64,000 nucleotides of DNA. It comes from Sulfuricella sp. Lineage in GTDB: Bacteria > Pseudomonadota > Gammaproteobacteria > Burkholderiales > Sulfuricellaceae. Shown here piece after piece: positions 7,965 through 17,561 of the stretch (position 1 is the stretch's first letter; every line of letters starts with the position of its first letter). Below the pieces are notes generated by a model. The model saw only the letters and a list, made by a program, of their open reading frames with translations. It was not told the DNA's origin and made no database searches. The stretch spans positions 868,001 through 932,000 of the forward strand of contig JBAZID010000001.1 of assembly GCA_041651995.1 (NCBI GenBank), written 5' to 3'. A program made the position numbers and the translations under genes.

Positions 7965-9317
7965 ATGATAGACAAAGTCCTAATAGCCAATCGCGGCGAA
8001 ATCGCCCTGCGTATCCAGCGCGCCTGCCGGGAACTGGGCATCAAGACCGTGGCAGTTCACTCCGAAGCCGACTCCGAAGCCAAATACGTCAGGCTCGCCG
8101 ACGAATCGGTGTGCATCGGCCCGGCATCCTCCACGCTCAGCTACCTCAATATCCCGGCGGTGATCAGCGCGGCGGAAGTCACCGACTCCACCGCCATCCA
8201 CCCCGGCTACGGTTTCCTCTCGGAAAACGCCGATTTTGCGGAGCGGGTACAGAATAGCGGCTTCATCTTCATCGGACCGCGCCCCGAGACCATCCGCCTG
8301 ATGGGCGACAAGGTCTGCGCCAAGGACGCCATGAAGGCATCGGGCGTGCCCTGCGTGCCCGGTTCCGACGGCGCCCTGCCCGACGATGATGATGAAATCA
8401 TCCGGATTGCCAAGCAAACCGGCTATCCCGTCATTCTCAAGGCTGCCGGCGGTGGCGGCGGGCGCGGCATGCGCGTGGTGCATACCGAAGCCGCGTTGCT
8501 CAATGCAGCCAGCCTGACCAGGCAGGAAGCCCAGAGCTTTTTTGGCAACCCCATGATCTACATGGAGAAGTTTCTCCAGCACCCGCGTCACATCGAAATT
8601 CAGGTGCTGGCAGACGAGCACGGCAACGCCATTCACCTCGGCGAGCGCGACTGCTCCATGCAGCGCCGCCACCAGAAGGTGCTGGAAGAAGCCCCCGCGC
8701 CGGGACTGGACCCCAAGCTGCGCGACAAGATTGGCGAACGCTGTGCCGAGGCTTGCCGCAAAATCGGCTACCGCGGCGCCGGCACCTTCGAATTCCTGTA
8801 CGAAGACGGCGAATTTTTCTTCATCGAGATGAATACGCGGGTACAGGTCGAGCATCCGGTTACCGAAATGATCACCGGCGTGGATATCGTGCAGGAACAG
8901 CTGCGCATCGCAGCCGGTGAGAAATTGCGCTACAAGCAGAAGGAAATCCACTTCAAGGGCCACGCCATCGAGTGCCGCGTCAACGCCGAGGACCCTTACA
9001 CCTTCGTGCCCTCACCCGGCCGCATCACCCAATACCATGTGCCCGGCGGGCCGGGTATCCGGGTGGACTCGCACATCTATCACAACTACTTCGTGCCGCC
9101 CCATTACGATTCCATGATCGGCAAGCTGATCGCTTACGGCGACACGCGCGAGCAGGCCATTGCACGCATGCGCACGGCCCTTTCGGAAATGGTGGTGGAT
9201 GGCGTCAAGACCAATCTTGCGCTGCACCGCGACCTGATGCACGACGCCGCTTTCCTGCAGGGTGGAGCCAGCATCCACTACCTGGAACAGATGCTCGCGG
9301 ACAAGAAAAAAGCTTAA
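7965..9317 (+). CDS. accC: Biotin carboxylase subunit of acetyl-CoA carboxylase
   Basis: 450 residues, the usual length. The N-terminal pre-ATP-grasp domain starts IDKVLIANRGEIALRI; the ATP-grasp domain carries the Gly-rich loop KAAGGGGGRGMRVV, the LGERDCSMQRRHQK stretch, and the metal/bicarbonate site EFFFIEMNTRVQVEHPVTE. The C-terminal domain contains GHAIECRVNAEDP. It carboxylates biotin on AccB with ATP and bicarbonate. It follows accB across a repeat-filled gap. Confidence 0.97.
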   Translation: MIDKVLIANRGEIALRIQRACRELGIKTVAVHSEADSEAKYVRLADESVCIGPASSTLSYLNIPAVISAAEVTDSTAIHPGYGFLSENADFAERVQNSGFIFIGPRPETIRLMGDKVCAKDAMKASGVPCVPGSDGALPDDDDEIIRIAKQTGYPVILKAAGGGGGRGMRVVHTEAALLNAASLTRQEAQSFFGNPMIYMEKFLQHPRHIEIQVLADEHGNAIHLGERDCSMQRRHQKVLEEAPAPGLDPKLRDKIGERCAEACRKIGYRGAGTFEFLYEDGEFFFIEMNTRVQVEHPVTEMITGVDIVQEQLRIAAGEKLRYKQKEIHFKGHAIECRVNAEDPYTFVPSPGRITQYHVPGGPGIRVDSHIYHNYFVPPHYDSMIGKLIAYGDTREQAIARMRTALSEMVVDGVKTNLALHRDLMHDAAFLQGGASIHYLEQMLADKKKA

Positions 9318-9346
9318 CCACCTACAGACGGAGAGCGGGGGGCACC

Positions 9347-10240
9347 ATGGCCTGGCAAGCGCTGAAAATCGCGGCAAACGCCCACACGGCCGAAATCCTC
9401 GGCGATGCACTGATGGAACTGGGCGCGCTCTCGGTTTCCATCGAGGACGCGCACGCCGGCACGCCTGAAGAACAGGAAATTTTTGGCGAACCAGGTGAGC
9501 CGCCCGCAGGCGTGTGGCAGGACGCGCTGATCAACGCCCTGTTCGAAGCAGATGCCGACCTGACCGCCATCATGACCGAGGCCGCCAGCGCAGCGGGGCT
9601 GCCAACCGCGCCGGCATTCGAGGTGGAGGCCGTGGCAGAGCAGGACTGGGTGCGTCAGACCCAGGCGCAATTCGCACCGATTCCGATTTCTCAACGCCTG
9701 TGGATCGTGCCGACCTGGCATGAATCCCCCGATCCATCCGCCATCAACCTGATCCTGGATCCCGGCCTGGCGTTCGGCACTGGCAGTCATCCCACCACCC
9801 GCCTGTGCCTGCAATGGCTGGACCGCAACCTTCACGGCGGCGAAAGCGTACTCGATTATGGCTGCGGATCCGGCATCCTCGCCATTGCCGCGCTGAAATT
9901 TGGCGCCGGCCAGGTCACCGGGGTGGACATCGACCCCCAGGCGATTCAGGCCAGCCAGTTCAATGCCGGACAGAACCAGGTCAAGGCGGACTTCTATCTG
10001 CCCAATGATGCGCCGCAGGTCAGCGTTGACATCGTGATCGCCAACATCCTCACCAACCCGCTGAAAATGCTCGCCCCGATGCTGGCCAATGCAGCACGCC
10101 CGGGTGGCCGCATTGTGCTCTCGGGCATTCTCGCCCACCAGGCAGCCGATGTGCTGGCGGTCTACCGCAGCTGGTTCGACATTGATATTGCCGATGAAGC
10201 GGAAGGCTGGGTCTGCCTGGCCGGTACGCGCAAAGCATGA
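9347..10240 (+). CDS. prmA: Ribosomal protein L11 methyltransferase
   Basis: 297 residues from the ATG at 9347. The open frame extends far upstream through accC, but that part is only antiphase sequence. The SAM-binding motif is DYGCGSGILAIAALKFGA, followed by VTGVDIDPQAI and the IVIANILTNPL motif of PrmA. PGLAFGTGSHPTTRLCL is the family hallmark. It methylates ribosomal protein L11. The gene sits 29 bp after accC and overlaps the next gene by ATGA (10237-10240). Confidence 0.95.
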   Translation: MAWQALKIAANAHTAEILGDALMELGALSVSIEDAHAGTPEEQEIFGEPGEPPAGVWQDALINALFEADADLTAIMTEAASAAGLPTAPAFEVEAVAEQDWVRQTQAQFAPIPISQRLWIVPTWHESPDPSAINLILDPGLAFGTGSHPTTRLCLQWLDRNLHGGESVLDYGCGSGILAIAALKFGAGQVTGVDIDPQAIQASQFNAGQNQVKADFYLPNDAPQVSVDIVIANILTNPLKMLAPMLANAARPGGRIVLSGILAHQAADVLAVYRSWFDIDIADEAEGWVCLAGTRKA

Positions 10241-11373
10241 GCAGCATTACCGCCTGCCCGCAGTGCCAGACCCGCTTCCGCGTGACGGAAGAGCAGTTGC
10301 AGATACGTAACGGGAACGTACGTTGTGGCCGCTGCGCCCATGTTTTCAACGCCCTTGAAAGCCTGATCGAGGAATCGCCTCCATTGCCGGAGGAAGTTGT
10401 TCCTGCTCCGGTTCCAGCCCAGCCACCCGGCCTGGCGGAACAGGCCCAGGAAACCTTTCCAGCCGGGTACACGCCCGTCACACCCGAACGGGAAGCCCTG
10501 CAACAAGAAATCCCGCCGCCTGAAGCCGCCGACGCCGGTGAACCGCTATTCGACCCTGAAATCATCCATCCAGAAATCCCGCCAGAAGCCGAAGAGGCTT
10601 TGTTCGAGTTCGAGATCACCCGGCCCGAAACCCCGGCAGACGCCGTCCAGCCGGCAGAATTTTTCCCCGAGGCCCCTTCCGGGGAGGAATCAGGCGCCAT
10701 TGACCCTGTAACTGAACAGGCCTTCGAGGCGCTCGACAAACTGCTATCACCTGGCTTCGAGCCAGAGCCAGAGCCAGAAAGCAGGGTTGAAGCCGAATCC
10801 CGCGTGGTCCGCATCCAGCCGCCGCTCACCGTCATTCAAGCCAAGGTTTCCCCGGCAAGCCCAAAATATGCCCCGCCCCCCAAGCCCAGGCGTGCCTGGC
10901 CGTGGGCCCTGGCTAGCCTGCTATTGCTGGCAGGATTGTTTGCCCAGGGTATTTATTCCTTCCGCGACACCATTGCCGCACACTACCCGCTGACTCGCCC
11001 CCTGCTTGAACAGGCCTGTGACCACCTGCAGTGCCGCGTCAGCCTGCCGCGCAATCCTGATCTGATCGGCATTGAGTCGTCCGAACTCCATGCCGACCCG
11101 GCCCGCGCCAATATCGTGGTGCTGACCAGCATACTGCGCAACCGCGCAGCCCATGTTCAGGCTTACCCTACGCTGGAACTGACCCTGACCAACACCAGGG
11201 ATGAAATGGTCGCGCGCAAGCTGTTTCCCCCCACGGAATATTTGAGAAATATGACCGCCATCTCGCAGGGCATACCCACCGGCGGGGAAGTTGCGGTCAA
11301 ACTACTGATGGATATTGGCGAGCTCAAGGCCGAGGGCTACCGCCTGTACCTGTTTTATCCGCCCCAGCCATAA
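10237..11373 (+). CDS. DUF3426 zinc-ribbon membrane protein
   Basis: 378 residues. The N-terminal zinc ribbon of the MJ0042 type has CPQC and CGRC pairs (residues 7-10 and 28-31). A long Pro/Glu-rich disordered region follows (about 50-205), then a single membrane helix (WALASLLLLAGLFAQGIYSF, about 223-243) and a C-terminal DUF3426 domain. The topology is a cytoplasmic zinc ribbon and a periplasmic C-terminal domain. The family is common in betaproteobacteria directly after prmA; its function is not established. Confidence 0.88.
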   Translation: MSSITACPQCQTRFRVTEEQLQIRNGNVRCGRCAHVFNALESLIEESPPLPEEVVPAPVPAQPPGLAEQAQETFPAGYTPVTPEREALQQEIPPPEAADAGEPLFDPEIIHPEIPPEAEEALFEFEITRPETPADAVQPAEFFPEAPSGEESGAIDPVTEQAFEALDKLLSPGFEPEPEPESRVEAESRVVRIQPPLTVIQAKVSPASPKYAPPPKPRRAWPWALASLLLLAGLFAQGIYSFRDTIAAHYPLTRPLLEQACDHLQCRVSLPRNPDLIGIESSELHADPARANIVVLTSILRNRAAHVQAYPTLELTLTNTRDEMVARKLFPPTEYLRNMTAISQGIPTGGEVAVKLLMDIGELKAEGYRLYLFYPPQP

Positions 11374-11387
11374 TCATGGAGAATGCA

Positions 11388-12470
<1,083 letters not shown>

Positions 12471-12506
12471 TTCCGCACAATAATATTGAATCTTCAAGGA
12501 CCCCAA

Positions 12507-12896
12507 ATGACTATCCCGGCTGATCTGAAATACACCAAATCCCACGAATGGGCGCGGCTTGAGGCCGACGGCAGCGTGACTGTTGGCATCACCCACCACG
12601 CCCAGGAACTGCTGGGCGACATGGTGTTCGTGGAAAATCCCGTAACTGGCCGCAAGCTGACCCAGGGCGAAGAATGTGCCGTGGTCGAATCGGTCAAGGC
12701 CGCTTCCGACGTCTATGCGCCGATCGCGGGCGAAGTCGTTGCCGCCAATGGCGACGTGGAAAATGCGCCGGAAAGCATCAACCAGGATGCCTACGCGGCC
12801 TGGCTGTTCAAAATCAAGCCCGACAACGCGGCCGCCCTCGGCACCCTGCTCGACGCAGCAGCCTACCAGGCGCTGGTGGACAGCGAAGCGCACTAA
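12507..12896 (+). CDS. gcvH: Glycine cleavage system H protein
   Basis: 129 residues from the ATG at 12507, preceded by AAGGA at 6 nt. The lipoyl domain carries the lipoylation motif VESVKAASDVYAP, with the modified Lys near residue 65. It shuttles the aminomethyl group between P-, T- and L-proteins. It starts 36 bp after gcvT. Confidence 0.97.
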   Translation: MTIPADLKYTKSHEWARLEADGSVTVGITHHAQELLGDMVFVENPVTGRKLTQGEECAVVESVKAASDVYAPIAGEVVAANGDVENAPESINQDAYAAWLFKIKPDNAAALGTLLDAAAYQALVDSEAH

Positions 12897-12944
12897 TTCA
12901 GCAAGGCGTGAAGAGCGGCGGATAATGCGATTTTTTTCGCTTTT

Positions 12945-12974
12945 ACTCCTCACCCCTCACTCCTAACCCCTCAC
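12945..12974. repeat. Heptanucleotide tandem repeat (CCTCACC/CCTCACT) upstream of gcvPA
   Basis: Four near-perfect 7-bp units (ACTCCTC/ACCCCTC alternating, one base changed in the third) lie just ahead of the gcvPA ribosome site. On the other strand it reads GTGAGGG/GTGAGGA. The same tract occurs at 45831-45862. Confidence 0.7.
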
Positions 12975-12985
12975 CCGGAAAATTC

Positions 12986-14380
12986 ATGCCCTTCATCCCT
13001 CATACCGAAGAAGACATCCAGGCCATGCTGGCGCGTATCGGCGTGTCTTCCATTGACGATCTGTTCGACGAAATTCCTGCCGGACTGCGCAGCGGCCAGC
13101 TGACCGGCATCGCGCCCGGCATGGGGGAAATGGACATTTCCCGCCTGATGACCGAGCGCGCGGAGACGGATGGCCGCTTCCTCAACTTCGTCGGTGCCGG
13201 CGCCTACGAACATCACATTCCGGCAGCGGTCTGGCAGATCGCCACGCGCGGCGAGTTCTATTCCGCCTACACGCCCTACCAGGCCGAGGCCAGCCAGGGC
13301 ACGCTGCAGCTGCTGTACGAATTCCAGACCATGATGGCTTCCCTGACCGGGATGGACGTGGCCAACGCCAGCCTCTACGACGGCGCCTCCGGCCTGGCCG
13401 AGGCGGCGCTGATGGCAGTGCGCGCGCACAAGACCTCGCGCCGCATCCTGATGCCGAAAAGCGTGCATCCGCTCTATCGCCGGGTGGTGAACAGCATCGT
13501 CAGACACCAGAAAATCGAGCTGGTCGAACTGGATTACGACCCCGCGCTCGGCATCACCGCGCTGCCGGAGGAGAAGGACTTTGCCGCGCTGGTCATTCCG
13601 CAGCCCAACTTCTTCGGCTGCCTGGAAGAAGTTGACGCGCTGACCGACTGGGCGCACGCCCAGGGCGCCCTGGTCATCGGCCTGGTCAATCCGCTGGCGC
13701 TGGCGCTGCTCACCCCGCCCGGGCAGTGGGGCAGCAAGGGCGCGGACATCGCGGTCGGCGAAGGCCAGCCGCTGGGTTCGCCGCTTTCCAGCGGCGGCCC
13801 CTATTTCGGTTTCATGTGCTGCAAGCAGGCGCTGGTGCGCCAGATGCCCGGCCGCATCATTGGCCGTACCGTCGATCTGGACGGCAAGCCCGGCTTCGCG
13901 CTGACCCTGCAAGCACGCGAGCAGCATATCCGCCGCGCCAAGGCGACCTCGAATATCTGCTCCAACCAGGGCCTGATGGCCACCGCCGCCACCATCCACA
14001 TGACGCTGCTCGGACCGGACGGCCTGGAGCGCGTTGCCGCGGCCTGCCACGCCAACACCGTGACGCTGGCCGAAAGCCTGAGCAGGATCAATGGCGTGAA
14101 GCGCGCTTTCACACAGCCGTTTTTTCACGAAATCGTATTGCGCCTGCCCATCCCGGCCGGCGACGTGCTGCGCGCCATGGAAGCCCAGGGCATCGTGGGC
14201 GGCTTCGACCTGATGCCTTACTACCCGGAACTGGGTCAGGCGATCCTGGTCTGCGCCACCGAGACCCGGACAGCGGCCGATCTGCAAAATTACGCCGAGC
14301 AACTGGAACGCATCGTATCCAGGCGCGGTTCCGGCCCCACCTGCACCAAGCTTGTACCTACCGCCACCAGCAAGTGGTAA
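12986..14380 (+). CDS. gcvPA: Glycine dehydrogenase (decarboxylating) subunit 1
   Basis: 464 residues. This is the N-terminal half of the split P-protein: MPFIPHTEEDIQAMLARIGV, YEHHIPAAVWQIATRGEFYSAYTPYQAEASQGTLQ and ANASLYDGASGLAEA are typical, as is RRAKATSNICSNQGLMA. It works as an alpha2-beta2 complex with GcvPB, although the PLP lysine is in the other subunit. The last ~15 residues (GSGPTCTKLVPTATSKW) look like a non-conserved tail. The gene begins 11 bp after a heptanucleotide repeat. Confidence 0.95.
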   Translation: MPFIPHTEEDIQAMLARIGVSSIDDLFDEIPAGLRSGQLTGIAPGMGEMDISRLMTERAETDGRFLNFVGAGAYEHHIPAAVWQIATRGEFYSAYTPYQAEASQGTLQLLYEFQTMMASLTGMDVANASLYDGASGLAEAALMAVRAHKTSRRILMPKSVHPLYRRVVNSIVRHQKIELVELDYDPALGITALPEEKDFAALVIPQPNFFGCLEEVDALTDWAHAQGALVIGLVNPLALALLTPPGQWGSKGADIAVGEGQPLGSPLSSGGPYFGFMCCKQALVRQMPGRIIGRTVDLDGKPGFALTLQAREQHIRRAKATSNICSNQGLMATAATIHMTLLGPDGLERVAAACHANTVTLAESLSRINGVKRAFTQPFFHEIVLRLPIPAGDVLRAMEAQGIVGGFDLMPYYPELGQAILVCATETRTAADLQNYAEQLERIVSRRGSGPTCTKLVPTATSKW

Positions 14381-14396
14381 ATCAGAGGAGATCGAC

Positions 14397-14900
14397 ATGG
14401 CAACCGTAACGCTCGAAGGCGAACCACTCAACGTTGGCGGGCACTTCCCGCAAATCGGCGAAACTGCCCACAGCTTCATGCTGGTGGACAAAAACCTGAA
14501 GGACGTTTCCCTCAGCGAATTTGCCGGCAAGCGCAAGGTACTGTCGGTCGTTCCCAGCATCGACACGCCGGTATGCGCCACCTCCACCCGCGTTTTCAAC
14601 CAGCGCGCCAGCGAGATGAGCAACACCGTGGTGCTGGTGATTTCCGCCGACCTGCCGTTTGCCCAGAGCCGTTTCTGCGGCGCGGAAGGGCTGGACAACG
14701 TAATCATGCTCTCCACCATGCGCGGGCGCGATTTCCACAAGGATTACGGCGTGATGATCACCGATCCGCCACTGTCCGGCCTGATGGCCCGCGCCGTGTT
14801 CATCCTCGACGAAAACGACCGGGTAATCCATGCCGAACTGGTACCGGAAATCACCCAGGAGCCGGATTACGATGCGGCCATCGCGGCTTTGAGCCGGTAA
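14397..14900 (+). CDS. tpx: Thiol peroxidase (Tpx type, atypical 2-Cys peroxiredoxin)
   Basis: 167 residues from the ATG at 14397, with GAGGAG at 14385-14390. The peroxidatic Cys is in SIDTPVCATSTRVFN and the resolving Cys in SRFCGAEGL, the Tpx arrangement. It reduces peroxides with thioredoxin. It lies between gcvPA and gcvPB, which are normally adjacent, so glycine cleavage and peroxide defence genes are interleaved on one transcript here. Confidence 0.96.
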   Translation: MATVTLEGEPLNVGGHFPQIGETAHSFMLVDKNLKDVSLSEFAGKRKVLSVVPSIDTPVCATSTRVFNQRASEMSNTVVLVISADLPFAQSRFCGAEGLDNVIMLSTMRGRDFHKDYGVMITDPPLSGLMARAVFILDENDRVIHAELVPEITQEPDYDAAIAALSR

Positions 14901-14910
14901 TAAAACTTTT

Positions 14911-15003
14911 TTACCACGGAGGGCACGGAGAACACGGAGGCAAGGACGGTCCATCCGCCATGTTCCTGGTTTTCTCCGTGTCCTCCGTGCCCTCCGTGGT
15001 TAA
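14911..15003. repeat. Dispersed palindromic repeat, CCACGGAG family (copy 3)
   Basis: The left arm at 14911-14940 has three CACGGAG units and the right arm at 14971-15003 is its inverted match ending CCTCCGTGGTTAA. The ~30-bp centre is not repeated in the other copies. It lies between tpx and gcvPB and would fold into a long hairpin in the mRNA. Confidence 0.8.
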
Positions 15004-15024
15004 ATGCCTTGATTGAAAACTGAC

Positions 15025-16470
15025 ATGCTGATCTTCGAACTGTCCCAACCCAAACGCCGCAACGCCGCCCAGGCGCCTTCCTCCCTGGCCGCCTGCACCG
15101 ATATTCCCGGCCATTTGCGGCGCAAGGCGCCTCCGCTGCTGCCGGAGGTTTCCGAAATGGACGCGGTGCGCCATTACACCCGGCTGTCGCAAAAGAATTT
15201 CTCCATCGACACCCATTTCTACCCGCTCGGCTCCTGCACCATGAAATACAACCCGCGCGCCTGCAACCATCTCGCGATGCTGCCGCAACTGCTGGCGCGC
15301 CACCCCATGAGTTCGGAGAACACCGGGCAGGGCTTCCTGGCCTCGATGTTCGACCTGCAGGAAATGCTCAAGGAAGTGACCGGCATGGCGGCCGTCTCGC
15401 TCACCCCGATGGCCGGTGCTCAGGGTGAATTTGCCGGCGTGGCGATGATCCGCGCCTACCATGACGCGCGCGGCGACACTGCGCGCAGCGAAATCCTGGT
15501 ACCGGACGGCGCCCACGGCACCAACCCAGCCACAGCGGTGATGTGCGGCTATACGGTACGCGAGATCCCCACCGATGGCGACGGCAACGTCGATCTGAGC
15601 GCGCTGAAAGCCGCCGTCGGACCGCAAACCGCGGGGCTGATGCTGACCAACCCCTCCACCCTGGGCGTATTTGAAAAAAGCATCCAGGACATCCAGCGCA
15701 TCGTGCATGACGCCGGCGGGCTGCTGTATTACGACGGCGCCAACCTCAACGCCATCCTGGGCCGGGTCAAGCCGGGCGACATGGGCTTCGACGTGATCCA
15801 TCTCAACCTGCACAAAACCTTTTCCACCCCCCATGGCGGCGGTGGCCCCGGTGCCGGCCCGGTCGGCGTCAGCCCGCGCCTCGAACCCTTTCTTCCCATC
15901 CCCTTCGTGGCCAATGAAAATGGGCGTTACCGCTGGCTGGCGGAACAGGACCGGCCACAGAGCATCGGCCGCCTTTCCGCCTTCATGGGCAACGCCGGAA
16001 TCCTGCTGCGCGCCTACGTCTACGCGTGCATGCTGGGGGCACAAGGCATGCACCGGGTTGCGGAATTTGCCACCCTCAACGCCAATTACCTGATGGTGGA
16101 GCTGGCCCGAGCCGGATTCGACGTGGCTTTCGCCAAACGCCGTGCCAGCCACGAATTCATCGTCACGCTGAAAAAACTCAAGGACGAAACCGGCGTGACC
16201 GCCATGGACGTGGCGAAACGTCTGCTGGACAAGGGCTTCCACGCCCCCACCACCTATTTCCCGATGCTGGTGCAGGAATGCCTGCTGATCGAGCCGACCG
16301 AAACCGAATCCAGACAGACCCTGGACGCCTTCATCGCAGCGCTCAAGGAAATCCGCGACGAGGCCTACAGCCAGCCCGAACAGGTCAAGGGCGCGCCTTA
16401 TTCCATGCCGGTACGCCGCCTGGATGACGTCAAGGCGGCGCGGGAGCTGGATCTGGTGTGGCAGCCATAG
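15025..16470 (+). CDS. gcvPB: Glycine dehydrogenase (decarboxylating) subunit 2
   Basis: 481 residues from the ATG at 15025 (a TTG at 15013 would add four). This is the PLP-binding half of the split P-protein: THFYPLGSCTMKYNPR, LTPMAGAQGEFAG, GTNPATA, YYDGANLNAI and the PLP-lysine motif HLNLHKTFSTPHGGGGPG. It decarboxylates glycine and loads the aminomethyl group onto GcvH. Last gene of the cluster. Confidence 0.96.
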   Translation: MLIFELSQPKRRNAAQAPSSLAACTDIPGHLRRKAPPLLPEVSEMDAVRHYTRLSQKNFSIDTHFYPLGSCTMKYNPRACNHLAMLPQLLARHPMSSENTGQGFLASMFDLQEMLKEVTGMAAVSLTPMAGAQGEFAGVAMIRAYHDARGDTARSEILVPDGAHGTNPATAVMCGYTVREIPTDGDGNVDLSALKAAVGPQTAGLMLTNPSTLGVFEKSIQDIQRIVHDAGGLLYYDGANLNAILGRVKPGDMGFDVIHLNLHKTFSTPHGGGGPGAGPVGVSPRLEPFLPIPFVANENGRYRWLAEQDRPQSIGRLSAFMGNAGILLRAYVYACMLGAQGMHRVAEFATLNANYLMVELARAGFDVAFAKRRASHEFIVTLKKLKDETGVTAMDVAKRLLDKGFHAPTTYFPMLVQECLLIEPTETESRQTLDAFIAALKEIRDEAYSQPEQVKGAPYSMPVRRLDDVKAARELDLVWQP

Positions 16471-16506
16471 CCGAAAGATGGCAAATCTACTGAACGATGC
16501 CTCAAC

Positions 16507-16533
16507 CGTCATTGCGAGCGTAGCGAAGCAATC
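16507..16533. repeat. Small palindromic repeat (GTCATTGCGAGCG…GCGAAGCAATC)
   Basis: An imperfect hairpin, ATTGC-GAGC…GCGAA-GCAAT, downstream of gcvPB. This sequence type is known as a dispersed small repeat in many proteobacterial and rickettsial genomes. It is the only copy I noticed in the window and it may help end the gcv transcript. Confidence 0.55.
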
Positions 16534-16584
16534 TGATTTTGCCGTTGCGTTCAGCAATGCCTGTCTGGCTGCGGGACTTCCAGG

Positions 16585-17252
16585 ATGATGGTGTTCATGC
16601 GCTGGTTGTTCGCGCTATTGCTCATTGCCAACATCGCATTTTTCGCCGTGATGCAACTGCCAGAGGGGAGACCGGATAGTGACCCAATGGCCAGTCACGC
16701 ACCCTATTACGCCGAAAAAATCCGCTTGCTGCAGGAAACGGAATAGCGCCAACGCAAGCGCAACCCGCTGCCCCGCCCCAGATCTGCCTGGAATGGGGCA
16801 TTTTCTCGCAACAGGAACTGGCCCGCGCGCAGGACGCGCTCAAGCCACTGCAACTGGGGGAGGGGGCCATTACCCTGCGCGGCACGCCGGAAAAAGCCAG
16901 TAAGTACTGGGTCTATATTCCACCGTTCAAGTCCAGGCCGGAAGCCCAGAAAAAGCAGGAAGAACTGAAAGGGCTGGGCATCGAGGACAGCCTGGTGATG
17001 CAGGACAACAACAAATGGCGCCATGCCATTTCCCTGGGCGTGTATTCCACTCAGGAAGCCGCGGACAAATACCTCGCCGAACTCCGCACAAAGCACAACG
17101 TGAAATCCGCCAAGTCTGGCCCCCGCACCCTGGATGGCGGCCACTCCAGCATGCTCATCCAGGCCAGCGGCTCAAACCTCGAAGCCGATCTGGTCAAGCT
17201 GAAGCAGGATTTTCCAGGCACGGAACTGAAAGCCGTGCCCTGTTCGCCCTAA
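16585..17252 (+). pseudogene. SPOR-domain protein gene, disrupted by a frameshift
   Basis: The first frame (ATG 16585) encodes 53 residues with a membrane anchor (RWLFALLLIANIAFFAVMQ) and ends at TAG 16744-16746. The coding signal continues in another frame with PPQICLEWGIFSQQELARA, YWVYIPPFKSRPEAQKK, and a SPOR repeat (KWRHAISLGVYSTQEAADKYL) to the stop at 17252. A one-base change at the A6 run 16715-16720 (seven A's instead of six) would join the two into one ~220-residue protein of the usual betaproteobacterial type: anchor, linker, SPOR domain (peptidoglycan/septum binding). So it is either a recent pseudogene or an assembly error. Confidence 0.8.
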
Positions 17253-17275
17253 CGGCTCACTTCGCGAGTTTCACG

Positions 17276-17518
17276 CTAACCCTCCAGGGTTTTGTGCGCG
17301 CCGTCGCAGAATGGTCCCTTGGCACTGGCCTTGCAGCCACATAGCCAGACCTTGGTTTTCTCGCCCAGGGAAAATTTCTGCGGCGAAAACTCGCTGCCCT
17401 TGTGGGCGCCATCGCAGAATGGCTGGGTTTGGGACTTGCCGCACGAACACCACCAGTAGTCACCGGCTTCGAGTTCCATGGCATAGGGTGCGCGCTGGGC
17501 ACAGACGGGTTTATTCAT
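17276..17518 (-). CDS. CDGSH iron-sulfur domain protein (two CDGSH motifs)
   Basis: 80 residues containing two copies of the C-x-C-x-n-P-F-CDG-A-H motif: WWCSCGKSQTQPFCDGAH and WLCGCKASAKGPFCDGAH. Each should bind a [2Fe-2S] cluster with three Cys and one His, as in mitoNEET-type proteins, and bacterial tandem-motif members are common. Redox or cluster-transfer roles are proposed for the family. It is transcribed leftwards, converging on the broken SPOR gene, and may be cotranscribed with the ferredoxin-reductase fusion upstream (44 bp gap). Confidence 0.9.
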   Translation of the reverse strand: MNKPVCAQRAPYAMELEAGDYWWCSCGKSQTQPFCDGAHKGSEFSPQKFSLGEKTKVWLCGCKASAKGPFCDGAHKTLEG

Positions 17519-17561
17519 TCAATTCTCCTTGGGATAGAAGCCCGCATATTACCCTACTAAA

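Noticed and set aside
8972..9346. Upstream extension of prmA into accC
   Set aside because: PrmA similarity starts at the ATG 9347; the extra 125 codons are out-of-frame accC sequence.
12945..12974. CRISPR-like short repeats
   Set aside because: The units are 7 bp in direct tandem with no spacers and no cas genes nearby.
12971..14740. 589-codon open frame opposite gcvPA/tpx
   Set aside because: Antisense shadow of two genes with clear family matches.
14911..16557. 548-codon open frame opposite gcvPB
   Set aside because: Antisense shadow; no domain and biased composition.
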